From contig CCFG01000017.1 of NCBI GenBank assembly GCA_000752215.1, positions 310,001-374,000 on the forward strand: 64,000 nt of DNA, written 5' to 3'. Shown piece by piece: positions 46,279 through 53,810 of the stretch. Made by a program: the position numbers and the translations under genes. How positions within the stretch are numbered: position 1 is the stretch's first letter; the number at the start of each line of letters is the position of its first letter. The notes beneath the pieces are model-generated. The model had not been told where the DNA came from, did not search any database, and saw only the letters and a list, made by a program, of their open reading frames with translations. This DNA comes from a bacterium MS4. GTDB lineage: Bacteria; Bacillota; Clostridia; Oscillospirales; Acutalibacteraceae.

Positions 46279-46785
46279 ATGTATTCAGGCATAGGAAGAC
46301 CCATTACTGGTGGTGCAAAAAGCAGTCCAACGCAAAGTATAAAAACTAATACTAATAATGTTGGCACTGGATTATCGACTGCCGCCATAGCAGCTACCAC
46401 GTATTTAAAACTTGATGAAAGATTTAAGCCCATATTAAAGTCTAATGGATCTGTTTATTTTAGCAAATATTTAAAAAATGCCACAGCTATAAAAGCGATT
46501 GGAAGAACTACTGATATCTTTACAGCAGGATTTGCGGCTTGGGATTTGTATGATATTTGGTCTAATTCTAATTTAACGACACAGCAGCACATGCTCGGAA
46601 CATTAATTGTAGGTGGAGGGGTTTTGGGCGGAATCTGCGTAGGTTACGCGGCAACAGCTCTTGCCAATGCTTGGAATCCTGTTGGTTGGTCCATGTTGGC
46701 TGCGGGAGCAGTAGTACTCGGTGGAAGCGCATTGGTTACTGTTTTGCAAGAACAAGCATATAAGAAAGCGGGAATTATTTCATGA
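46279..46785 (+). CDS. Hydrophobic toxin-like tail (cassette 4)
   Basis: 168 residues beginning in the linker shared with cassette 3 (MYSGIGRPITGGAKSSP). The unique part has YLKLDERFKPILKSNGSVYF, then a hydrophobic glycine-rich region (MLGTLIVGGGVLGGICVGYA; GWSMLAAGAVVLGGSALV). Probably a membrane-active tail. The ATG is in frame but without RBS. Its stop overlaps the start of the following gene (ATGA). Confidence 0.6.
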   Translation: MYSGIGRPITGGAKSSPTQSIKTNTNNVGTGLSTAAIAATTYLKLDERFKPILKSNGSVYFSKYLKNATAIKAIGRTTDIFTAGFAAWDLYDIWSNSNLTTQQHMLGTLIVGGGVLGGICVGYAATALANAWNPVGWSMLAAGAVVLGGSALVTVLQEQAYKKAGIIS

Positions 46786-47243
46786 CGTTTTATAAAAGTA
46801 AAAATAAGATAAATTTATTGTTAATTTGTTTATTATTGATGTTGGTTGGAATTCCGCTTGTACTTAGAATATTAAATATCATTCATACCATCGCTGCTTT
46901 TGCAGCCGCAGATGTAGTTTTCTTACCATTTGCATTTCATAATGTTTTAAAACAAAAGCGGCAAAGTTTAGAAATAAATGAAAAAATAAAATTTTTTAAT
47001 GGTACTGAAATCACTTCGATTGACATAGCTCATATCAGATCTCTAAAATATAAAGGCTTGTTTTTCGTTCCTATGAGTGAAATGATGGTAATCGAATCAA
47101 TAAATCGGGATTTTATATATATTGATTTCAATTTTATAAAATATAAAAAGATATGGTGGTGTATTTTAGAGGTCTGTAAGCAAAACCCTAATATAGAAAT
47201 TGAGAATCAGTTGTATAAATATACAGCAACAGTTAAGCGCTAA
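46782..47243 (+). CDS. Membrane protein, probable immunity (cassette 4)
   Basis: 153 residues. Two N-terminal membrane helices (INLLLICLLLMLVGIPLVL and IIHTIAAFAAADVVFLPFAF) and a cytoplasmic domain resembling a small PH-like fold (LKYKGLFFVPMSEMMVI). Its ATG overlaps the previous stop by 4 bp, so the two genes were once translationally coupled. Immunity role is inferred from position. Confidence 0.65.
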   Translation: MTFYKSKNKINLLLICLLLMLVGIPLVLRILNIIHTIAAFAAADVVFLPFAFHNVLKQKRQSLEINEKIKFFNGTEITSIDIAHIRSLKYKGLFFVPMSEMMVIESINRDFIYIDFNFIKYKKIWWCILEVCKQNPNIEIENQLYKYTATVKR

Positions 47244-47274
47244 ATAATATTTTAAATTAGTGCTTTTATATACA

Positions 47275-47608
47275 GGAATTGGTTACGGTAAAGCATACTT
47301 AAAATCAAAATGGAATTCCAAAGGATACTGGGATGGTGCCCCATGGAGGGAGATATACATGGGACACTCATTCACATGGGGCCGGTGTGGACCGAGGTAA
47401 TGGTCCGCAGGATGGTCATTGGGATGATGAAAACAGCAATAATCGTTGGGATAGAAACGGTGTTCCACTCTTTCAAAATCAGTCATTTTCATTTACAGAT
47501 CAAATTTCTAACGCAACTGGTCTTACAGGAGTAGCATTAGCCGTGTATATAGTTGTTTCAGAAGGGTCTCGCATAATACCAGCAAGAAATATAATTCCAG
47601 TTCCATAA
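47275..47608 (+). pseudogene. Relic of an HNH-like RHS tail (cassette 5)
   Basis: Starts LKSKWNSKGYWDGAP, then a one-base shift near 47340, then THSHGAGVDRGNGPQDGHW and DDENSNNRWDRNG, ending SEGSRIIPARNIIPVP. The His/Asp/Asn-rich motif matches my memory of a polymorphic toxin tail (type 37-like; not verified). The start and core are missing. Confidence 0.6.
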
Positions 47609-48118
47609 ATGAATGAGGTGCTATATGAAAAAGACAATCAGTATAGAAGAATATCAAGAAATAAATATCAAGAAATAAATATTAAGACAATAGAATTCCC
47701 TAAGAAAATTTACGTAGCATATGCAGTATGTAGAAGGGATTGCGGTAGCAGCGAGTTTATTAAAGGCGGTGCGACACAGATATGTAAGCATTGTGGGCAT
47801 CAAATGTTTCGTACCGAGGAAAGAATATATACTTTAGTTGATGATTCGTATTGTAAAGTCAATAATTGTGCGCAGAAATCATCTTCAAATGAAGTAATTA
47901 AAATTAGTGATTATTTCAAGTTGGAGGATTACCCTGACGTAGCCCCAAATTCCGTAGAATTTCCGACTGAAATTTGTATTGTCTATGCAGTCTGCAGAAA
48001 AGAATGTGGAAACAGAGAATTTCTGATTGATAGTCAAACAGATATATGTGAATATTGCGGACACCATATGCTTCACACGGCAGGAAGAAAATATATTTTG
48101 GAAAAAGATCAAGCCTAA
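47609..48118 (+). CDS. Tandem zinc-ribbon protein, probable immunity (cassette 5), start disrupted by a 14-bp duplication
   Basis: 169 residues in the present frame. Two repeats of the same unit: VAYAVCRRDCGSSEFI..CKHCGHQMFRTE and VYAVCRKECGNREFL..CEYCGHHMLHTA, each with a CxxxC...CxxCxH zinc site. The proper start is likely ATG 47625 (GAGGTG 4 nt upstream), which reads MKKTISIEEYQEINI. A tandem copy of ATATCAAGAAATAA (47651-47664, 47665-47678) shifts that frame to a stop, while the frame from 47609 still reaches the zinc domains. Likely damaged, possibly expressed from the weaker start. Confidence 0.65.
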   Translation: MNEVLYEKDNQYRRISRNKYQEINIKTIEFPKKIYVAYAVCRRDCGSSEFIKGGATQICKHCGHQMFRTEERIYTLVDDSYCKVNNCAQKSSSNEVIKISDYFKLEDYPDVAPNSVEFPTEICIVYAVCRKECGNREFLIDSQTDICEYCGHHMLHTAGRKYILEKDQA

Positions 48119-48150
48119 TCCATTAGTGGATTAATTAATGGTAATTATTA

Positions 48151-48335
48151 GAGAGCGCAGATGAGGAATCATTTTGCGCTCTCTTTTATGGAGGGATTCA
48201 TCTGCCCGGAGCAAGAATTGTCTTAAACTCCCGCTGTTTTCACATTTGCCCGCGCCGACGAGAAAGGAAAGTATTCCGTAGAATGATTTGATTGCCAACG
48301 GCAAAAACGCAAGCTATACTTATAACAATTCTTCT
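48151..48335 (+). repeat. Cassette linker repeat 3 with short RHS core remnant
   Basis: Terminator GAGAGCGCAG...TGCGCTCTCTTTT and the TATGGAGGGATT/CCCGGAGCAAGAATTGTC block again, then about 40 bp matching the main gene near 39700 (ACGCAAGCTATACTTATAAC). This is the last trace of the array. Confidence 0.75.
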
Positions 48336-48420
48336 TAAAAGACATATTCAAATCAGATTATATTAATCCGCCCGCGCTTGGCATAAGGCAGCCCACAGGG
48401 ATCACAGTGAATAAGACTTA

Positions 48421-48447
48421 GGCCCACCGGATTAACCGGCGGGCCTT
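48421..48447. terminator. Terminator hairpin between the RHS array and the minus-strand secreted protein gene
   Basis: GGCCCACCGG-attaa-CCGGCGGGCC with TTTCC on the plus side. Confidence 0.65.
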
Positions 48448-48465
48448 TCCTCTCTAATTGTTTGC

Positions 48466-50193
48466 CTAACTAGCAACCGAAACAACACACTGCTTTTGCG
48501 GTTGCTGACCGGGTAAAATGGTATATATCCCGGCAGAGCTTCCTGGCTTACCGATTGCTTTGATTTCGAAATAATAATCATTACCCGAATGGCTAAATAA
48601 TTTGGAAAGAAAGACGCCTCCCGTCCCCACTGAAAAAGCGGGAGCTGTTCCGTCAGGAGCAGTAATTTTAAAACGGTAAGTGGCTCCGCTCTTTATAGAA
48701 AATGGCGTTGTAGTGTCACTGGTACAAGCCTTTGTTGAGGGTGGAGCCTGTATGGTTACAACGCAGACTTTTTGAGAAGGCTGGTTGGAAGCGGCCATAT
48801 AAAACCCGGCGGACTGATTAGGCTGACCAATGGCAGTAATTTTATAAAAGGAGTCATTCCCTGACTTTTTCACTAATTGGGTTGTAAAAACTCCAGGTGT
48901 TCCGGAAACAAAAGTATTTACGTTCGTGAGCCTGAAAGTATAACTTTGACCTTGTTTTAGATAGAAATTATCTGTTGTATCCGATTTGGGAATGACGCTG
49001 CTGGTCTTGGGTGTACTAATAAAGCCCACATAAACGGGAAAGATGGAGCGGTCTGAAGAGGTTGGGAAAGTCGCTATGAAGTAACTTCCGCCTTGTGTAT
49101 TGGGCTTAGCCGATACGGTAACATAATAGTCGTTTCCAATTTGGTTTACTTTTTGTATCGAGAACACTTCAGGAAGATCCGCCATAAATTTGGGCTTCAA
49201 AATACCTTTAACGCTTAATTTATAAGTATATGATTTGCCCGGTTCTAATTGAATAATGGAGGGAGTATCGGAAATAATGGAAGGAATTCTGATATCTATA
49301 ATGAACGAGGCAGTTTCTCCGTTCAGCCGGGCAAAAACGTCGGCGGTTCCGGGATACAGAGCTTTTACACTGTAAAGATATCCTCCCGGAACAGCGCCTT
49401 CCAATTTGGTGGTTGCGTATCGGTCATCTGTCGAGACTGTTGGTGCGACATCTGATGAAGTGTATGCAATAAAACGATATGTATCGCCTGTGTCACAGTT
49501 GTGGGTGGTCGTGGTATCAAGTCGTAAGTCTTTGTTTTCTCCGATGGTTACGGTACAAAGCCTTTCATGAAGGTGGATAACCGTGCCTCCTATAGATAAC
49601 GTAGCACTTTGGCCGATATCTCCGACAGGTTCAATGCGAAAGAAAAAGTCGTGATCGGCAGTGGGCTCATAATCCATTATGGTGGCTTTGATAATGTTTT
49701 CGTTATCCGATACAACACTTGGAGAATTAGCTGTTTGAGTGTCAGCATAAACACAATGCACCTTCAAAATGTAGGCGCTGCCTTTCGCGATTGTAAAATC
49801 ATTTGTAACATCCGTTGAAATAGTGTATGGCTGTTCACCAAAAACAACGACTTCACTTGTAACGCTATATCCATCCGACGCTGTAACCGTTATAGACGCT
49901 ACCTCGCGTTCTTTGAACCCTGTTAGGTACATTATGTATCCTTTAGTTTCAGGGTCTTCAACCATCTCTGCCCTAATAACAGAATCGTCGCTTGAGGTCG
50001 CCGTGAGGGTTACACCATTTTCAACAGTAAAATAATAGGGAGTTCTTTGCCACATGTTAACTTCTTGGTACTCATTTAAAAATTTAGCGCAATGAAAAGA
50101 AATCGATCCTGTTGAAGGAGTGAAGCCCTGCAAGCATAAAAATAATAGAGACATAACTAAAGAGAAGCTGAGAAATTGAAGACCTTTTTTCAT
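48466..50193 (-). CDS. Secreted repeat protein of unknown function (Ig-like repeats)
   Basis: 575 residues with a clear signal peptide (MKKGLQFLSFSLVMSLLFLC). The mature part is all-beta and repetitive. The C-terminal half has about three repeats near 80 residues with the pattern F-x-[IL]-[KQ]-x-G-x-[ST]-Y-[KR]-[FL]-[KR]-[LI]...SGND.Y, e.g. FSIKSGATYRFKITAPDG and FYLKQGQSYTFRLTNVNT. Ig-like cell-surface or secreted adhesin domains are the best description. AAGGGG precedes the ATG. No sortase motif or S-layer domain is seen at the C-terminus. Confidence 0.8.
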   Translation of the reverse strand: MKKGLQFLSFSLVMSLLFLCLQGFTPSTGSISFHCAKFLNEYQEVNMWQRTPYYFTVENGVTLTATSSDDSVIRAEMVEDPETKGYIMYLTGFKEREVASITVTASDGYSVTSEVVVFGEQPYTISTDVTNDFTIAKGSAYILKVHCVYADTQTANSPSVVSDNENIIKATIMDYEPTADHDFFFRIEPVGDIGQSATLSIGGTVIHLHERLCTVTIGENKDLRLDTTTTHNCDTGDTYRFIAYTSSDVAPTVSTDDRYATTKLEGAVPGGYLYSVKALYPGTADVFARLNGETASFIIDIRIPSIISDTPSIIQLEPGKSYTYKLSVKGILKPKFMADLPEVFSIQKVNQIGNDYYVTVSAKPNTQGGSYFIATFPTSSDRSIFPVYVGFISTPKTSSVIPKSDTTDNFYLKQGQSYTFRLTNVNTFVSGTPGVFTTQLVKKSGNDSFYKITAIGQPNQSAGFYMAASNQPSQKVCVVTIQAPPSTKACTSDTTTPFSIKSGATYRFKITAPDGTAPAFSVGTGGVFLSKLFSHSGNDYYFEIKAIGKPGSSAGIYTILPGQQPQKQCVVSVAS

Positions 50194-50274
50194 TGTAAAT
50201 CCCCTTATTTATAAATTCAATATTAATATTGTAGCATAAAATATGCTGGGGATAAATCCAAACTAATTAGTAAT

Positions 50275-50409
50275 TTATTCCAATAATAAAGTGATATCCA
50301 GACCTAGCGCATATTCATCCATGCCGCCTACTTCCGTATATAAATTAGGTATTTCCGCTTCCGACTGCATGGGCTCAGCATAACTCACCGGATCAGTATA
50401 GATTTTCAT
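50275..50409 (-). CDS. Small acidic protein, 44 residues
   Basis: ATG at 50409 preceded by AGAGGGAGATGATTCC, a good ribosome-binding site, and ended by TAA. The product starts MKIYTDPVSYAEPMQSEAEI and is acidic, with no Cys and no membrane segment. It lies 82 bp upstream of the secreted repeat protein gene in the same direction. No family is recognised; it could be a leader ORF or a small regulatory or bacteriocin-like peptide. Confidence 0.45.
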   Translation of the reverse strand: MKIYTDPVSYAEPMQSEAEIPNLYTEVGGMDEYALGLDITLLLE

Positions 50410-50454
50410 GGAATCATCTCCCTCTGAGTCTATATAAAAATCATGCCCAGCAAA

Positions 50455-50796
50455 TCAACTGCCAGGCATCTTAAATGCTATTCCGAAACCCTTTCCAAAA
50501 ATTTCGGATTTATTGTTCGATGAATCAAGTGAATCTGCCTTGCCTCTGCAAATCGCGATTATGGAATACTTTTTCATGATACTTTGTTCATGCATAACCC
50601 AGCAAAACACGATGTTTTCGTAAGCAGAGCACTTGATGAAATTGTTTAAAAGAAAGCAAATATTCTCTATCACCATTTGCTTCGTTTCCTCTGTTACTTG
50701 AAACGGGTGCATATCCCAGCACCAATCCCCATCGAGAAAGGCGCATAACATTACACGAAGTTCAATCTGCACCCTGTGACTTCTCTGTATGTTCAT
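50455..50796 (-). pseudogene. P-loop kinase-like (AAA family) gene fragment
   Basis: CAFLDGDWCWDMHPFQVTEE and KQMVIENICFLLNNFIKCSA then ENIVFCWVMHEQS resemble the central part of small AAA/nucleoside-kinase-like ATPases common in Firmicutes. The P-loop-bearing N-terminus is missing and the C-terminus becomes unrelated after KKYSIIAICRG. The 5' break coincides with repeat copy I, as if recombination at the site truncated the gene. Confidence 0.55.
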
Positions 50797-50800
50797 TTAG
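50743..50800 (-). repeat. Xer/dif-like cassette-end repeat, copy I
   Basis: Plus strand AACATTACACGAAGTTCAA, then CCCTGTGAC and CTGTATGTTCATTT, the same order of blocks as copies A, B and C. It overlaps the stop codon of the gene at 50793-51357. Confidence 0.6.
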
Positions 50801-51357
50801 CTGTGTATGAATGCTTACAATATGGGCACTTAGGATAATCTATATCATGTTTTTTTCCACATTCGGGGCAAGTCCTTTACGCAATTTGATTTCCCCCTTT
50901 TATATTATCTGATGAGTCTAATTTTTCTAATTGCTTTTTTTTAAACCGATATAACTTAGCCTTCTTTAAGTAAACTATCCCAAACCATATGCAAACAGAA
51001 ATAGCTACCAAAAAAACTATGGTAATAACGATAAAGTTAAATAAAGGAGAACCGTCAACAAATGAAACCACAAAATAAGGAGTATTGCTGAGAAACAGAA
51101 ATTTTATAATAAAACAATAGAAAATGATTAAACCAGCTGCCTGAATAAACATCCAAATAGCAAGAGGCATAGCATTACCCGAAGCTTTAATGGCGGGGGG
51201 TGTTTTTCCTGTGCCTACAATAATATCCAGGATTAAACTGATTATTCTGATATTCAATCATATCATCTATAGAATTTTGCTCTGCCTGTTGTACTTCATC
51301 AGAAGAATTTTGCTCCGAATTTTTATCTATGCTAAAATCTTTATCTTGTTTTGACAT
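50793..51357 (-). pseudogene. Two-helix membrane protein with C-terminal zinc ribbon, frameshifted
   Basis: An ATG at 51357 starts MSKQDKDFSIDKNSEQNSSD and runs to FNPGYY. An extra T then shifts the frame; the next frame continues VGTGKTPPAIKASGNAMPLA, followed by two membrane helices (WMFIQAAGLIIFYCFIIKFL; FIVITIVFLVAISVCIWFGI) and a Lys-rich segment. A TAA at 50877 is followed in the same frame by CPECGKKHDIDYPKCPYCKH, a zinc ribbon that probably belonged to the protein. Function unknown; similar small membrane proteins occur in cassette contexts. Confidence 0.55.
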
Positions 51358-51408
51358 TTATTCCACCCACCTATTATATAAATAATTGGAATTATCCGCT
51401 GATGTATA

Positions 51409-51476
51409 ATTCAACATAATGAGCAATCCAAAGGATAGTGGAAAGTGCCTATTATGCTTATTAGGTATGAACTTGG
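51409..51476 (-). repeat. Xer/dif-like cassette-end repeat, copy H
   Basis: CAACATAATGAGCAATCCAA, AGTGGAAAG, TATGCTTATTAGG and TGAACTT align in order with copy B (63447-63521), about two thirds identical. It lies 36 bp after the methyltransferase stop on the minus strand. Confidence 0.5.
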
Positions 51477-51511
51477 GGATTAAGGCAACCGGGCAGAAAC
51501 GGCAAGTATAG

Positions 51512-52237
51512 TTAAATGACTTTAGCAATCAACTGAACGAGATTAAAATACTTTCCGCCCTCGGCTTCCATCATTTTAATATCACCAGCGACAACGGGAT
51601 GGTAGGCAGTCAACCATTCGCTCCATGCTTGCTTGCAGCAGGTCATTTCACGAATGTCCATAATGTCTATGCCCTCTGTTTTCTGCCATAGATTTTTCCA
51701 CCAATCAATCGAGCGTATCGTCCTTGCTACTTCATCATTCCAGAACGGCTGCATTTCATCGGGAACATTTCTTCCGAATTCATATTTTAGTCCGGGGATT
51801 GCCACGGCGATATAGCCGCCTTTTTTCACGAAAGGCACAAGTGACGGGAGCATTTCCTCCGTATCGCCAAAATAATGGTAGGCGTCCACTGTAAACAGCA
51901 AATCAAAGTATTCGTTTGCAAAAGGCAAGCCTTTAGTTGCGTCTACGGAAACTGGAATAGTCTTATCTTCAATCCCGATAAACTGAAAACGCTCATAGTT
52001 TTCAGTGGGAGAAATCCAAAGGTCGGCGGCAAAGATGGACGCACCGTATTTTTTCGCTAGCAAAAATGTGGAAAGACCGCACCCGCAACCGAGGTCAAGA
52101 ATTCGCATATTCTCTTTGATGTTCAGATGAGATGCCAATTCCTCTGCCAATCGCATAGCGTTTGGCCCCATCATTGTGGCTTTCAAGAACTCTGCATTTT
52201 TATCGTTGGACATAAACTGATCTGTAAATGAATACAT
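51512..52237 (-). CDS. Class I SAM-dependent methyltransferase
   Basis: 241 residues. Motif I MRILDLGCGCGLSTFLLAKK binds SAM at about residues 43-62; the acidic end of strand 2 is in ASIFAADLW, and motif IV is DLLFTVDAYHYFG. The C-terminal part has a Trp-rich segment (SIDWWKNLWQKTE) and CCKQAWSEWL. Target unknown: small molecule, antibiotic or RNA are all possible. AGGAAG lies 9 nt before the ATG. The gene has its own promoter, a 5-codon leader ORF and a terminator ahead of it, an arrangement typical of drug-inducible resistance genes. Confidence 0.9.
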   Translation of the reverse strand: MYSFTDQFMSNDKNAEFLKATMMGPNAMRLAEELASHLNIKENMRILDLGCGCGLSTFLLAKKYGASIFAADLWISPTENYERFQFIGIEDKTIPVSVDATKGLPFANEYFDLLFTVDAYHYFGDTEEMLPSLVPFVKKGGYIAVAIPGLKYEFGRNVPDEMQPFWNDEVARTIRSIDWWKNLWQKTEGIDIMDIREMTCCKQAWSEWLTAYHPVVAGDIKMMEAEGGKYFNLVQLIAKVI

Positions 52238-52272
52238 GATAATCTTCCTTTCTAATTTTAGCCCTATAGAAA

Positions 52273-52300
52273 GAAAAAAGCGCAGTATACTACTGCGCTA
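52273..52300 (-). terminator. Leader terminator (attenuator) of the methyltransferase gene
   Basis: On the minus strand GCGCAGTAGTATACTGCGC followed by TTTTTTTC, 36 nt before the start codon. An upstream AGCGCA (leader position near 52395) could pair with TGCGCT of its 3' arm as antiterminator. Confidence 0.75.
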
Positions 52301-52410
52301 CAAATTACACCATTATAAAAACGGGTGTGTTCGTTCAATCTGTAAGGCAGTTTTTTATAACACAAATAAGAGCAGAACAACTGCTCATCTCATGCGCTCA
52401 ACCTAAATCC

Positions 52411-52428
52411 TTACAGAGTTACCGACAT
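52411..52428 (-). CDS. Leader peptide MSVTL
   Basis: ATG-TCG-GTA-ACT-CTG-TAA, preceded by AGAGGGAG at 7 nt, about 20 nt after the predicted transcription start. Its last codons lie in the 5' arm of a CTGTAAGG/CCTTACAG stem (second arm near 52340), so a ribosome stalled here would open that stem. This is the layout of macrolide/lincosamide/phenicol-type attenuators. Confidence 0.55.
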   Translation of the reverse strand: MSVTL

Positions 52429-52454
52429 CAATACACTCCCTCTTTCTTTGATTC

Positions 52455-52483
52455 AGTTTATCATGACACTATCATTATGTCAA
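52455..52483 (-). promoter_or_regulatory. Promoter of the methyltransferase gene
   Basis: TTGACA (52478-52483), 17-bp spacer, TAAACT (52455-52460) on the minus strand. TGACA...TGTCA forms a palindrome across the -35 and spacer. Confidence 0.7.
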
Positions 52484-52549
52484 TGCAGTAAATTTGCTCT
52501 ATCGGCCAGAAGGTATATAAAATATAAATAATTAAATCGAGTTCGCAAC

Positions 52550-52615
52550 AAATGAAACATTATGCGAAGTTCAGAAACCGATGCCTACAAGTTTGAAGCG
52601 AATGCTCTTTGGCTT
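52550..52615 (-). repeat. Xer/dif-like cassette-end repeat, copy E
   Basis: GAAACATTATGCGAAGTTC at 52554-52572, then GAAACCGATGCC and GCGAATGCTCTTT. It lies between the methyltransferase promoter and the stop of the Old Yellow Enzyme gene (52640). Confidence 0.65.
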
Positions 52616-52639
52616 GACATGCAGCTGTTTCATATTCTG

Positions 52640-53668
52640 CTATTTTCTTGCATTAAATCCGCGCAGATACTGCTCCGGCCACTGATATTTGACGTCCAAA
52701 TTACGGGCTGTGTGCAGCACCCAATAGGGATCGCGCAGAAGTTCCCGGCCCAGCGCAACTAGATCCGCGCGCCCTTCACCCAGGATTCCTTCCACCTGAT
52801 GCGGGTCGGTGATCAGACCGACTGTAATTGTAGGAAGGCCCGACACCTGTTTTAGCTCTTCAGCGACTTTTACCTGATAGCCCGGATAAAGGGCCGGCGG
52901 TGGTGTTGGCACAACTCCACCTGTGCTTACGTCCAGCACATCAATATATGGCTTCACCAGTTCAATAATTCTGGCCATTTCCACTGGATGCAAGCCTTCT
53001 GGTTCGTAATCCTCGGCGGATACACGCAGTAAAACAGGTTTATCGTCAGGCCAAACCTCATGTATCGCCTGCAGCGTTTCAATCAGTATACGGCAGCGGC
53101 TTTCAGTTGAGCCGCCATAACCGTCTGTGCGGTGATTGGTGAGCGGTGAGAGAAACTCGCTGATCAGATAACCATGGGCGCCATGAAGTTCAATGGCGTC
53201 GAATCCGATTGCAGCCGCCCTTGCAGCCGAGCTCCGAAATGCAAGGATGGTATCACGGATATCCTCTTCCGTCATCTCATGAGGCATGGGGGAACCCTCT
53301 TCGAAGGGAATGGCGCTGGGTGCGAAAATCGTTTTTTCCCGTGCTGTGCATTTACGGCCCGCGTGATTGAGCTGAATCGCCATTTTGGCCCCCTGCTTCT
53401 GACAGGCAGTGACGATTGGCGCAAGCGCTTTTGCCTGTTCATCATTCCAAAGGCCCAAGCAATGGTCGGAAATACGGCCCCATGGAAGGACGCCTGTGGC
53501 CTCCATAATGATCAGCCCCACCCCGCCAACGGCACGGGAAGTATAGTGGGTAAAGTGAAAATCATTTGGCATACCATCTGTTTCGGAACTGTACATGCAC
53601 ATGGGAGGCATAACGACCCGGTTGCGCAGAGTCATGCTTTTTACTGTAAATGCTTTGAATAAATACAT
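52640..53668 (-). CDS. namA: NADPH dehydrogenase, Old Yellow Enzyme family (NamA/YqjM-like)
   Basis: 342 residues, the YqjM length. FMN and substrate residues are visible: VVMPPMCMYSSETDGMPNDF with the YqjM Cys near residue 26, AIQLNHAGRK, FDAIELHGAHGYLISEFLSP followed by LTNHRTDGYGGS, LRVSAEDY, and VALGRELLRDPYWVLHTA. It reduces activated C=C bonds of enones and nitro compounds, often as a stress or xenobiotic enzyme. GGGAG lies 8 nt before the ATG. It sits between repeat copies E and F, so it looks like a one-gene cassette. Confidence 0.93.
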   Translation of the reverse strand: MYLFKAFTVKSMTLRNRVVMPPMCMYSSETDGMPNDFHFTHYTSRAVGGVGLIIMEATGVLPWGRISDHCLGLWNDEQAKALAPIVTACQKQGAKMAIQLNHAGRKCTAREKTIFAPSAIPFEEGSPMPHEMTEEDIRDTILAFRSSAARAAAIGFDAIELHGAHGYLISEFLSPLTNHRTDGYGGSTESRCRILIETLQAIHEVWPDDKPVLLRVSAEDYEPEGLHPVEMARIIELVKPYIDVLDVSTGGVVPTPPPALYPGYQVKVAEELKQVSGLPTITVGLITDPHQVEGILGEGRADLVALGRELLRDPYWVLHTARNLDVKYQWPEQYLRGFNARK

Positions 53669-53758
53669 AAGATATTCTCCCTTCCATCATAGCTCCTGCC
53701 AAAACGGCCGGCTTCATATTATTTATTATATCACGGTCATGTATCGTGCCTCAATACG

Positions 53759-53790
53759 TTATAAACATTATGCGAAACTTAAGGGACATC
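53759..53790 (-). repeat. Xer/dif-like cassette-end repeat, copy F (partial)
   Basis: TATAAACATTATGCGAAACTT at 53760-53780 matches the core. The distal CTCATT block is not seen. It lies between the terminator of the IPT protein gene and the Old Yellow Enzyme gene. Confidence 0.6.
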
Positions 53791-53810
53791 TGAATTGCAA
53801 ATTAATCAAA

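Noticed and set aside
48466-50193. Treating the secreted repeat protein as part of the RHS array
   Set aside because: Opposite strand, separate terminator, complete signal peptide, and no RHS core or tail similarity.
52550-52575. Similarity of the repeat core (ACTTCGCATAATGT) to the loxP arm (ACTTCGTATAATGT)
   Set aside because: Striking by eye, but loxP needs a full second inverted arm, which is absent; the dif XerC-arm comparison explains the bases as well and fits the Xer-like recombinase.
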